DNA of 36,663 bases from a virus, in IMG/VR virus record IMGVR_UViG_3300025889_000374, positions 1 through 36,663 of that record; one strand, 5' to 3'. Under the pieces are notes generated by a model, which saw only the letters and a program-made list of their open reading frames with translations, was not told the origin of the DNA and ran no database searches. Below, one piece after another: positions 1-9,500 of the stretch. Within the stretch, counting starts at the first letter, position 1. The number at the start of each line of letters is the position of its first letter. The translations under genes and the position numbers were made by a program.

Positions 1-2575
1 GAGCCGCATCCAGCAGGTTCATCCCGTTGAGTATGTTGGCGGTCTCCAACTCCGTGCGCGGGCCTTTTGGCGTAGGTGGCGTAGCGGGCTTTGCAGCTTC
101 CGTCGGCTTCGCGGGCTTTGCGGGCTTCGCAGCTTCCGTCGGCTTTGCAGCCCCTGTAGTTTCCTGTGCAGGAGGCGTTGGGGTGATTGCGGTAGGCGAC
201 GGAGGTTCGGCGCGACGCGCAGCGGCATCGGACTGCTTGTCTTCCGAAGTCGTCTTGAGGTCCGCCCCAATTTTGCTTTCCCCCTTACCTTCCCAGACGC
301 TAGGTTCAGTAGTTTTGGGTGCCGGGGGTGCCGGGGGTGCTGGGGGCGCAGCTTCCTCTTCGGTCAAGTCGGGCGTTCCGGGCTTGACGAGCGCCCCAAA
401 CATACCCGCAGGGACTGCTGGCTTAGGAGCGGTTGGTTGCGCGGCAATAGTGGTTTTGACTGGAGCCGCTGGGGCCATCTTTCGGCCCAGTATCTGCGCG
501 GCTAGGCGCAAGTTGCCCGCACGGTCTTCTGCTGTTTCGTTTAGCTTGGGATCTTGCAGCGCAGCAAGAGCATTGGTAGCCGCCCGCTTTCGGGCAAGGG
601 CCGTTCCAGCGTTTTTGATTAGGTCTTGTAGCGCAGGTATCGCCGTCTCTACCGTCAGTGCAGCGGGTTCTGCTCCTTGAGGTGCATTTCCCTCTCCAGC
701 AGGTTGCTCAGTAGGAACCAGTCCACTGTTGTCAGGCGTTGTAGGCGTTGTGGTGGTGGCGGTTCCTCCGGTTCCGGGTTCACTTGGGACGGCTCCGGCA
801 GGCTCACTAGGTACTCCCACGCTTGGCTTACTTCCTCGGGGCTTAACTGGCAACTTAGTTGCAGGAACTTTGGGAGTCGGGGCACTGGGAGCCTCCTTGG
901 GTGTGGCGTTCGCAATGATCTCGCGCAGTGCGGCGGCAACGCCTTTGCGGGTGGTAAGTATCGTGGGGTCGGCTTCCACCATATCCCGCACTTCATCAGG
1001 AGTCTTTCCTTCTACGTTATCAATCAGCCACCGCCGGTTAGCTTTGGACATCGTTCCAAACTGCTTGATTTCCGTAGCAGTAATTGCACCGGGCTTTGCG
1101 GGAGGTGTGGGCGGCGCAGCAGGAGTTTCCGCCTTGGGCGGTGTGGGCGGTGTGGGCGGTGTGGGCTTCGTAGCTGTTGGCTGGCCTTCGGATGCTTGGC
1201 GCAGCGGCAACTTATACTGGTACGGACCCGTACGTGCGTATGGTGGCGCGGGGGTCGGTTCAGTGGGTTCCACGCTAACTGGCGCAGCGGGTATCTGCGG
1301 CCCTGCGAATTCCCCACCAAGCTCTTCGGGCGTAAACAGACTACCTTGGGTGCGGGCCTTAACCTCATCCGACGCGGCAATTAAATCTGGGGCGTTAGCA
1401 AGCGCTGGGAACTTCTTGCGAGTAAGTTCGTCTTGTCGAGCCTGCTCTGCATCAGCCGCTACCTGTGCGCGTTGCTCTGCAACGCTCATTTCCTCGTAGC
1501 TGCGAATCTGAGCGCTAAGGTCCGCAATCCGCTGCTTTACCTCTGGAGTTTGCGCGCCCTGCTTAAGGCGTTCCCGCTCAAGATACAACTGCTCTACGTC
1601 TCGTTGATAGTCCAACCCAAGGTCCATCTGCCCTTCCGGAACCGCCGGTTTTTCAGGGGGCGTGGGTGCGGCAGGTGGTTGGCTAACTCTCGGCGCTCGA
1701 CCCTGACCCATTTCTGCGGGGCTAAACATCTCACCTTGGGTACCTACGGGTTCTTGCGTGGGTGGCGTTGCAGGGGCGGGGGCTTTTGCGCGTCGCCCGA
1801 GAGCCATATCCGTAAGCGCTTGGATAAGCGCACCAGTAGCACCGCCATAAGCAGCGGCCTCCCCGGTACCTTCGATGACGGCTTGCTCGGGTTTGTAAAT
1901 GCCTTTGGCAATAAGGTTCTGAGCAATCTGTGCGGCGGCTTCCTGTGCGGCTTCTGCGCCACCTGCTGCTAGGGCACGGCGAATCTGGCTTGTAATACCA
2001 TCCACCAGCGGTTTACCGAGATGCTCGATAAACTTAAACACCGGCAGCATCTCAGTAGCACCCACTACTGCGCCCAGCGCGGTGGCGGTGCCCCGGCCCC
2101 CGGCTTCTGCTTTACCTTCTTCGGCGCGTACTCGGGCTTCGCCTGCTCCGGCACCCACACCCAAGGCAGTAGCACCTACCCTACCTGCGGTACCAAGCGG
2201 GCCTGCTGCAAAGAACGGCACGGTAGACCCGACGGCTTCTCCAAATTTCCTACCAACCGCCTCCTCATACCCCGGGGTCGCAGCAAACGGCTGCTTCGCC
2301 GCAGTGGCTACGCTCTTGATTTTCTCCCGGGCAGCTTTCTCAGTTTCCTCGGGCAGCAGCGCGGACGCGCCCGTAGCGGCGCTCTCAAGCAGACCTACGG
2401 CCCCGGCTGGGATGCCTTTGAAAAACTCTTTGGCCTGCCCCAACATCGTGGTTGGAGCGGGTTTGGGTGCCAGCGCCGGGAACTGTTGCTGGATTATTGC
2501 GGCTGCTTTGTCCCTCGATACGTCGTCAGGAAACTCGACTATGCGCCCGTCGGGCAAAGCAACCGTATACGGCAT
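1..2575 (-). CDS. Very large internal/ejection-type virion protein (3' end outside window)
   Basis: An open frame of 858 codons with no stop starts at an ATG at 2575 behind a GAGGTA ribosome site and runs off the left edge, so the C-terminus is missing. The protein opens with a compact block, MPYTVALPDGRIVEFPDDV, followed by an amphipathic helix ending in QQFP, a type of start I associate with large phage virion proteins. Residues of about 40 to 250 are Ala/Gly-rich helices, including a stretch around GGAEAAQEAAAQIAQNLIA that resembles the conserved helical block of giant phage internal or polyvalent proteins. Beyond about residue 250 it is Pro/Ala/Thr/Lys-rich linker with short PT/PA repeats (near 1135-1165 and 320-345). 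It is the last gene of a run of four large low-complexity proteins. Inference: a DNA-ejection or internal protein; enzymatic domains could lie in the missing part. Confidence 0.75.
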   Translation of the reverse strand, partial: MPYTVALPDGRIVEFPDDVSRDKAAAIIQQQFPALAPKPAPTTMLGQAKEFFKGIPAGAVGLLESAATGASALLPEETEKAAREKIKSVATAAKQPFAATPGYEEAVGRKFGEAVGSTVPFFAAGPLGTAGRVGATALGVGAGAGEARVRAEEGKAEAGGRGTATALGAVVGATEMLPVFKFIEHLGKPLVDGITSQIRRALAAGGAEAAQEAAAQIAQNLIAKGIYKPEQAVIEGTGEAAAYGGATGALIQALTDMALGRRAKAPAPATPPTQEPVGTQGEMFSPAEMGQGRAPRVSQPPAAPTPPEKPAVPEGQMDLGLDYQRDVEQLYLERERLKQGAQTPEVKQRIADLSAQIRSYEEMSVAEQRAQVAADAEQARQDELTRKKFPALANAPDLIAASDEVKARTQGSLFTPEELGGEFAGPQIPAAPVSVEPTEPTPAPPYARTGPYQYKLPLRQASEGQPTATKPTPPTPPTPPKAETPAAPPTPPAKPGAITATEIKQFGTMSKANRRWLIDNVEGKTPDEVRDMVEADPTILTTRKGVAAALREIIANATPKEAPSAPTPKVPATKLPVKPRGSKPSVGVPSEPAGAVPSEPGTGGTATTTTPTTPDNSGLVPTEQPAGEGNAPQGAEPAALTVETAIPALQDLIKNAGTALARKRAATNALAALQDPKLNETAEDRAGNLRLAAQILGRKMAPAAPVKTTIAAQPTAPKPAVPAGMFGALVKPGTPDLTEEEAAPPAPPAPPAPKTTEPSVWEGKGESKIGADLKTTSEDKQSDAAARRAEPPSPTAITPTPPAQETTGAAKPTEAAKPAKPAKPTEAAKPATPPTPKGPRTELETANILNGMNLLDAA

Positions 2576-2583
2576 AACCTACC

Positions 2584-4521
2584 TCATTCAATCTTCCCCG
2601 TTGCGGGGTTGTACTTCAACACCGGGGCTGCTTTTGTTGTTGCCGCGCCGGGGCGTTCGGGCATTGTACCGCCGCCTTCCAATACCGCAATTGCTTGGCG
2701 CAGCGAGTCAAGCTGTGGGCGAAGCTCTTTTATGCGCTCTGCGTTCGCCTTAATAAAGGCGTTCTTCGACAGTTCAGTAAGCTCTTTCTGCACGCTATCC
2801 AGTTGCGCTCTTGCTGTGGCCAAAGTCTGTCTAGCATCGGCGCTACCGATACGGCCTTCAGCCGCAAATCTTGTAGCTGCATCCTGTATTCTCGCAACTT
2901 GGAGGCTCGTCGCGTTTCGGGCTTCTGCAATTCTTTCTTGAGATGCGTTTTGCTCTCTTGCAGACCGTGCTGTCAGTTCGTGACCCACCGCGCTGGTAAG
3001 CGCAGTTGTACGGTTACGCTGGTTCTCTGCGGCGGTCTTACGGCTTTCGCCCAAGGTCTTCAGAAGCTCTTCCTGCTCCTTAGTAGCTTCGCCACGACGC
3101 GCGGCTTCAACGGCGGTCATTACCTTGTCTTGGTACGCGGCCTGCGCTGCATCGGCTGCACGCTCTCCGGTGACTGCATTCAGATAGCCAGTACCAAACC
3201 CACCAAGTCCGCCCCGCGCACGGGCGCTCAGAACCTGCATAAGGCGCTCAACCCCACGATCTTCTTTAGTCTTGTCGTAGGCTTCTTGCTGCGCTTTAAG
3301 CCGTGCAAGCTGCTCCAGCCCAGCGGGCGTCTTTAGCAAGTCGGGCCTAGTAGCGTTGAATTCTTTCCTCGCCTCATCTACCGTCATCGCTTTTGGCTCG
3401 GCCTTAAGCGTCTCCAACTGCATCCGTTCAAGCTCGGTTGGCGCTGCCGGAGGCTGAGTTGCGGGTGCTTGTGCAGCGGGGGGCATAGCGGCGGGGACTT
3501 TTGGAAGGGCTGCGGGTAGCCCACGGCGCATATCCCTAGCGCCCATATCACCACGCTCCGGGGGGACGCCCCCCAAGGCGGCGGGCGCGGCAGGCAACCC
3601 ACGGCTCATATCCCTAGCACCCATATCACCACTCTCAGGGGGGAGGCTCGGAGCGGCGCGTGCGGCTTTTGGGGCTTTCGCCGCTGCTTCAGAGGGTTGT
3701 GCCGCGTTCAGAATCGCAGCCGCAAACGCCGTATCGTCCCCGCCGCCAGCACTTTCCAGCATCCCTCGCTGCTCCGGAGACATATTCTGCAAAGCGTTAG
3801 CGGCCCCATAGCTTAGTCCCGCGCCAGCGGCAAGCCCTGCAAGCGGCCCGGGTTTTAGCGCGGTCCTAAGAACTTCAAGCCCGCGCGGGTTGGGCTGCTG
3901 CGCGTACCCCCCTCTAGGCACCGCAGCAGGAGCAGGAGCAGGAGCAGGAGCAGGGGCAGGCGGTCCCTGTGTGGCGGCTCTGAATGCGTCAAGAATTGAC
4001 TTCCGCGTGCCCGGGTCAGCATTCGCAAACTCGGACGCAGTCTTACCAATACTTTTTAGGAACTCCCGTAGCGCTGCGTTTGGATCTCCGCCCGTAGCAA
4101 ACCCAATCACGCCGCCTTCTTTGTAGTTAAACATCCGGGGGTCTACGGGTAGCCGTGCGAGGCCCCCACGAGCGGCCATAAACGGCGCGGGTTGAGGCTG
4201 GGCTTCCGGCTGGGGAATGCCTTCTGGCGCGGGCTGCGGGGCTTGGGCCATCTGCTGCATGAGTTGCTGCTGGGCTTGCTGCTGTTGCTGATCTTGCAGG
4301 GCCATAAGTCCGGCCTTTTGCTGAAGCTGTTCCGCAACGCTAGGTTTATCTCCCTGCGCGGCCCCTCGGGCTAGGTCAGCTTTTTCATTCGCAGCCAGCC
4401 GTTCGTTCAGAACAGCGGTAGCCAGCCACGGCGGCGTCTGCGGGTCTTGCCCTTTGGCTTTCGCGTCCAACACGGGGAGCGGAAGTCCCCGGAGTTCGTC
4501 TTGGAGTCGTACAAGATTCAT
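2584..4521 (-). CDS. Large internal virion protein, Ala/Gln-rich with long C-terminal coiled coil
   Basis: 645 residues, ATG behind AAAGGA. The N-terminus (MNLVRLQDELRGLPLPVL, then PPWLATAVLNERLA) looks like conserved phage internal proteins of unknown mechanism. Residues 75-115 are Gln/Pro-rich. At about 115-146 lie two Gly-Gly elements (AARGGLARLP and YKEGGVIGFATGG), the same kind of motif found in many proteins of this window. A (PA)n tract at about 188-200 is encoded by a GCAGGA-type hexanucleotide repeat at about 3926-3961. A 15-residue unit, GDMGARDMxRGLPAA, occurs twice (about 298-312 and 324-338). From about 360 to 620 the chain is charged and strongly helical, a probable coiled coil. 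No catalytic motif is visible. It sits between two other giant proteins with 8-16 base gaps, which suggests coordinated production of an internal core or ejection complex. Confidence 0.75.
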   Translation of the reverse strand: MNLVRLQDELRGLPLPVLDAKAKGQDPQTPPWLATAVLNERLAANEKADLARGAAQGDKPSVAEQLQQKAGLMALQDQQQQQAQQQLMQQMAQAPQPAPEGIPQPEAQPQPAPFMAARGGLARLPVDPRMFNYKEGGVIGFATGGDPNAALREFLKSIGKTASEFANADPGTRKSILDAFRAATQGPPAPAPAPAPAPAAVPRGGYAQQPNPRGLEVLRTALKPGPLAGLAAGAGLSYGAANALQNMSPEQRGMLESAGGGDDTAFAAAILNAAQPSEAAAKAPKAARAAPSLPPESGDMGARDMSRGLPAAPAALGGVPPERGDMGARDMRRGLPAALPKVPAAMPPAAQAPATQPPAAPTELERMQLETLKAEPKAMTVDEARKEFNATRPDLLKTPAGLEQLARLKAQQEAYDKTKEDRGVERLMQVLSARARGGLGGFGTGYLNAVTGERAADAAQAAYQDKVMTAVEAARRGEATKEQEELLKTLGESRKTAAENQRNRTTALTSAVGHELTARSAREQNASQERIAEARNATSLQVARIQDAATRFAAEGRIGSADARQTLATARAQLDSVQKELTELSKNAFIKANAERIKELRPQLDSLRQAIAVLEGGGTMPERPGAATTKAAPVLKYNPATGKIE

Positions 4522-4537
4522 GGCAGTCCTTTAGCTA

Positions 4538-6496
4538 TCACTGACCCAGCGCGGAGAGAGTCTTATACAGCCCAACTAAGTCGTTGATCTGCCCGCTGAT
4601 TCGGCCAATTGCATCGGTGGTTGCAGACGTATCCGTAGTGGTAATCGGAAGCCCCGTAACCAGATCGCGCTGGAACTTAATCATGGACGCCGGGTAGTCA
4701 CGCTGCCGCTCGAACTCAGCCTTATCTGCTGCAATGCCCTCAGATTCAATATCACGCTGTGTCTGGCCCAACCTCGCCATAGCGTCCAGCGACTTGAGAC
4801 CGAAGTCCGAACTGTACTGCCGGGAGGCTTCGGTAGCTTTCTCTGCACCCAGCCTGCGCTCCTGATCCGTGTTGTACTGCCCCATTGCCTTGTCAAAAGC
4901 AGTTTGGTAGCCGGTTCCAATAGTCTGGGCTTGCTGCCGCTGCAACGATTCAGTACCCAGCGCGTCCTCAACAGCCTGCCGGGTGCCGCCAAACGCGCCT
5001 GCTTGGGTCATTTTCGCCGCCCTATTGGTACGCTGAATGTCGGCCTCCCGACGCATTGCCGCCAACTGGGGGTCGAGCGCAGCTTGGATGTAGGGGTTCA
5101 TGTACTGCTGGGCTTGCTGGGCACCGAACGTGCCGCCCGAGTAGGTAGTGGGGGTGTACCCTGCACCTGCCAGCGTACCGATACCTGCAAAGGCTTGGTT
5201 TTGAAGATCAGACGCCCCAGCAGACAGGGGGCCGGTATACGCTTGGTACGGCTCCGAACCCAAAGCCTCGGCCCTGCCTAGCATGTTAGTGACATACGGA
5301 CCCGCCCACGGAGACAGACTGGATGAGGTGGACATATTTGGCGCGGTCGTCGTTGGCGCTGTCGTTGACGTTGTCGTAGGTACAAGACTTCCGGAGGTTC
5401 CATCAAACTTCTTCACCGCGCCGCCGCCCGCATACCCCGCCAGACCTCCCGGCATAAATTTGTCCGGGTTAATCCGTTTGCCTTGTTGGGTAGTGCCGGT
5501 ACGGGCCTTGCGAACCTTGTCCATCATGGCGTAGAGCTTTTCTGCGCCAGCTTCAGAGTTTCCGTTGCCTAAATGCGACACTACATCGGCGGGGATAACG
5601 AACTCACCGTGGCTCAAGGCAGCGGGGTCTTTGCCATCAATGGACGTTGGGATTTTGTCCGCCATACCGTCAGTCTTACCCGCAAGGTACCGGCCTCGCG
5701 CCAATGCAGCAATACCACCGTCTGCCATAGTCTTAACTCCGGTTACTGGATCGTAGGTCGCTGCGTTGGGAACCGGCATGAGTTGCGCCACCCCAGAGGC
5801 TGGGGCCGTTGCAGCGGGGGCGGTAGCCGCCGGGGGGGCTTCCCACGGCGTCCTGAATTTGCCCGCATAGGGGTTTACTTCCGCAGCACGGGGAGTGTAC
5901 CCCGCTAGGATGCCCTGAGCCTGCGTGTCGGCTGTGGACTGCGCTGTACCAGCATCTGCGGGCGCAGTGAATTGCGTGGGGGTAAAGTAACTCCGTCCGC
6001 CTGCGCCGGGGCGGCGGTTGGTATCGTCGTATTGTACTTGCTTGCGCGTTGCCGTGAACGTAGGTACAGGCGTGTTGTAACCGCCTTTTTCAACTTCACT
6101 GCCTTTTCCAAGCAGGGAATAAAGCGCAAGCCCCGCAGTGGCTACCCCCGCAAAATTAAACTTCCCTGTCTCTGAGTTGTAGAAGTATTTTTTTATGAAA
6201 TCTTTCGCCCCCGCCCCAAAGGCTTTAATTGCGGATGCCAAAATCCCTTTAGCCGCTGGATCGGCCTTTGCGGCCTCAGTCATGAAATCCTCGAAGTCCT
6301 GATCCCCCGCAGCGCCAGACATAAAGTCTTGGAACTCTTGGTCCCCCGCAGCGCCAGACATAAAGTCTTGGAACTCTTGATCCCCGGCGGATAGCGTACC
6401 GGAAGTGTCGGTAGGGGTGTCAGTATAGGTGTAAGTAGGGGTGTCCGTAGAGGTGTCAGTAGGCTCGTCAAGAACGTAGTTATATTCGTCATCCAT
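4538..6496 (-). CDS. Large internal virion protein with Gly-Gly / DGMADKIP block
   Basis: 652 residues, ATG behind AGAGG. The acidic Thr/Tyr-rich start is followed by three tandem 13-residue units of the AGDQEFQDFMSGA type (about 37-75) and one hydrophobic segment (about 113-132). Residues about 257-360 form a distinctive block: MADGGIAALARGRYLAGKTDG, then DKIPTSIDGKDPAALSHGEF, VIPADVVSHLGNG, and finally GGLAGYAGGGAVKKF. I recognise this block from many environmental phage proteins but know no proven function. The C-terminal half (about 460-600) contains YMNPYIQAALDPQLAAMRRE and GAFGGTRQAVEDALG followed by a long charged helix, again typical of internal or tail-tip proteins of short-tailed phages. 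The function is inferred from position next to the other large proteins; no enzyme motif is visible. Confidence 0.75.
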   Translation of the reverse strand: MDDEYNYVLDEPTDTSTDTPTYTYTDTPTDTSGTLSAGDQEFQDFMSGAAGDQEFQDFMSGAAGDQDFEDFMTEAAKADPAAKGILASAIKAFGAGAKDFIKKYFYNSETGKFNFAGVATAGLALYSLLGKGSEVEKGGYNTPVPTFTATRKQVQYDDTNRRPGAGGRSYFTPTQFTAPADAGTAQSTADTQAQGILAGYTPRAAEVNPYAGKFRTPWEAPPAATAPAATAPASGVAQLMPVPNAATYDPVTGVKTMADGGIAALARGRYLAGKTDGMADKIPTSIDGKDPAALSHGEFVIPADVVSHLGNGNSEAGAEKLYAMMDKVRKARTGTTQQGKRINPDKFMPGGLAGYAGGGAVKKFDGTSGSLVPTTTSTTAPTTTAPNMSTSSSLSPWAGPYVTNMLGRAEALGSEPYQAYTGPLSAGASDLQNQAFAGIGTLAGAGYTPTTYSGGTFGAQQAQQYMNPYIQAALDPQLAAMRREADIQRTNRAAKMTQAGAFGGTRQAVEDALGTESLQRQQAQTIGTGYQTAFDKAMGQYNTDQERRLGAEKATEASRQYSSDFGLKSLDAMARLGQTQRDIESEGIAADKAEFERQRDYPASMIKFQRDLVTGLPITTTDTSATTDAIGRISGQINDLVGLYKTLSALGQ

Positions 6497-6507
6497 ATCT
6501 CGCCTCT

Positions 6508-9500
6508 CTATCGTAGTGTGCGCAGTAACTCATCGAGGTACGCATCGCCTGTGGAATAAGCGTCATCTTGGCTGGTAACACCGAGAAGCGCAAGTATTTC
6601 GTCCACAGAGCCACCTTGTGCCATTTTAGTAGTGTTCTTAGCCTCATCGGCGGCTATTTTGCGGGCTACGTACTCGAAGGGTGTGTAGTCAATCGGCCCC
6701 TCTTCATCCGCCCAACCTGCGGCCCCGGCGAGTTTTGGCTCTTTAGGTGCAGCCAGTGGAGCCTGCGCGGTTCCAAACGGCATAAGAACTGTCCGCGTAC
6801 CCGCACCCGAGCCGCCGCCCGAGCCACCAGTACCCCCAGTACCCGAGCCACCCGTCCCGCCAGTACCGGAACCGCCAGTACCCCCAGTACCCCCAGTACC
6901 CCCCGTCCCGCCAGTAATGGTTTCCGTAGTCGTCGCATTGGGCGGCGTATCCGCGCCCGTAGTTGGGCCGGTTATGTAGTCACTCTGCGCACCCGTCGGA
7001 TCATCAGTTGGGCTGGTGATGGTATTCTGGTTCGCCGCGTTGGAATCGCCTATGTATGTGGTCTGCGCACCCGTCGGATCATCAGTTGGGCTGGTGATGG
7101 TTTCCGTGGTCGTGGCGTTGGGGAAAGTGTCCGCGCCCGTGGTTGGGCCGGTTATAGGCGTAGCCTGCGCTCCTTCGGTAATAGTCTCCGTAGTCGTGGC
7201 GTTTGGCTTGGTATCTGCCCCCGTCGTTGGGCCAGTTATGTACGTGGTCTGCGGACTGTCGGTAATAGTCTCCGTAGTCGTGGCGTTGGGGAAAGTGTCC
7301 GCGCCTGTAGTTGGGCCGGTTATGTACGTGGTCTGTGCGTCCGTCGGGTCCGCAGTCGGGCTGGTGATGGTCTCCGTAGTCGTAGCGTTTGGCTCGGTGT
7401 CAGTACCTGTAAGTGAGCCGGTTATGTAGTCGCTCTGCGGGCTATCGGTGATAGTCTCCGTAGTCGTAGCGTTGGGGAAGTCATCCGAACCCGTAGTCGG
7501 GCCGGTTATGTAGCTGGTCTGCGCCTCTTCGTTTGACAGCAAGTTTTGGTTTGCCGCGTTAGATACGGGCTGCGGCCCGTAAAGTTCGCTCAAATCCGGA
7601 GGTGTGGGTTCCGCAGGTGGGGGCTCCATACCCGTAAATTGGTCGTAGAACGTCTCCGAGCTAACTGGCGGGGTTACATCTACAGGTGGGGGCTCCATAC
7701 CCGTAAATTGGTCGTAGAACGTCTCCGACGGCTGTTCCGCAGGTGGGGGCTCGGGAGGCCCAAATAGGTCGCTCATCTCCAACGGCTGTTCCGCAGGTGG
7801 AGGCTCGGGAGGCCCAAATAGGTCGCTCATCTCCAACGGCTGTTCCGCAGGTGGAGGCTCCCCAGATGCGTATTCGTTGTAGAACGTCTCCGAGCTAACT
7901 GGCGGGGTTACATCTACAGGAATAGTGTCGCCAACTTGGAATACGTTATCCGGGTTTTCTACGATATTTACACTTCCATCTGGCGTAGTTACCAGAGCAG
8001 TACCCGTATCAGCATCGACCGCAATGACCGTGGTAGGCTCCGATATCAAGGTAGCCTGCGCGTCAGTGTCGCCCGCATCAGCCAGCAGGTTTTGGTTCGC
8101 AGCATTAGAAACCGTATTGCTGGTAGCCGGTTCGCCCGTTATGTCAGTGGCTACTAATTCCGGCTCAGGTGGAGGCTCAGGTGCAATCGTCGGCTCCCCT
8201 TGCGGGCCTGCATCGGATACCACCCCAGAATCTACTGCGGCGTACTGCGTCCCTTCGGCAGGGGTCTGGGGGCCTAAAATGGCATTGACTGTCTCTTGCG
8301 GCAAGTCCGGAGTCAGCTTAAAGTCTGTGTCGATCCCTTGCGGCAGGCCCGGAACCAATCCGGCGTCTGTCAGGACGGTCTCAATAGCAGGCTCCGCAGC
8401 CGCCGTTTCTTGTGGCGGGGGGAGGGGTGGAAGCTCGTTTTCCGCAATAATGGTGGTAACTGCGGCGTCTACCTGCTGGGCAGGGATAGCTGTCTGCGGA
8501 ACATCCAGACGGCGACTAGCATCGCGGTACGCGGCGGAGATTTGCTCTGGAGTCAGCCCGCCCAAGCCGAGCGCTTTGTCAGCGTAGTCTGCTGTGGTCT
8601 TGATTGCTTCTTTCAGCGCCGCGTTAAGCGTAGCTTGCGTAATATCTTGGCCCCGCAAAGACGCAACCGCTGCGGCCATTGCCACGTTCTGCGCTTGGGG
8701 CGGAAGCCCCGTGCCGCCCATCTGCTTAGAAACTTCTGAGAAGGCGGATGTAGCTACCGAGTTAATAAACGCAGCGGCGGGGTCTTGCCCGGTAACTACT
8801 GCGGTGGCTACCGCCTTGGCCGCGTTAGTCGTTCCTTTTACTACAGCTTCTTTGACGGCAGGGGGTAGGTCTACGTCTTTGAGCGCCGTAGTGAGGGCGG
8901 GGGAGAGTTTGTCTGCGGCAACGCCTATGCCGGTGCTGATGATGGCACCCTTTGCCGCCGCTTCGATGTCGCCACCGTTCATGGCGGTATTGACAATGGT
9001 ATTTCCTACGAACTGCGCCGCAATGGGGTTTGTTATACCGAGCGCTTTTCCAATGGTCAGCCCGGGGTTTGAAACCAAGTTGGAGAACGTGAACCCCGGA
9101 GTTGCCGCTGGGGCCGCTGCCGCCGCCGGTGCGACAGTTGTTGCCGCCGTTGTAGCTGCGGGCGCAGCCGTTGTAGCTGCCGCAGTTTCCGCAGCCGTTG
9201 TAGCTGCCGCAGTCTCCGCAGCCGTTGTAGCTCCAGTCAGCCCCGCTGCTTCCGCCGCTGTAGTCGCCCCGGTCAGTCCGGCAAGTTGCGCTGCTTCAAT
9301 CGTAGCCGCCACCGTGGGCGAAGCCGAGGCTACGGTCAATTCTGTAGCGGCTGTAGCTAACGCCTCAGCAGACATTGAGCCTGCAAGCTCTGCAACGCCC
9401 ATTTCCGTAAGGGCACTTCCAACAGTAGGTGCTCCAAAGCCGCCGATAAGCTCCGCGATATATGGTGCGCCAAGGACTGCTGCGCCAACTATAAGTATGA

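Noticed and set aside
729-1499. Plus-strand open frames opposite the partial large gene, including 27-680 and 677-1384
   Set aside because: The minus frame from 2575 is open for 858 codons and has a good start and ribosome site; these are mirror frames.
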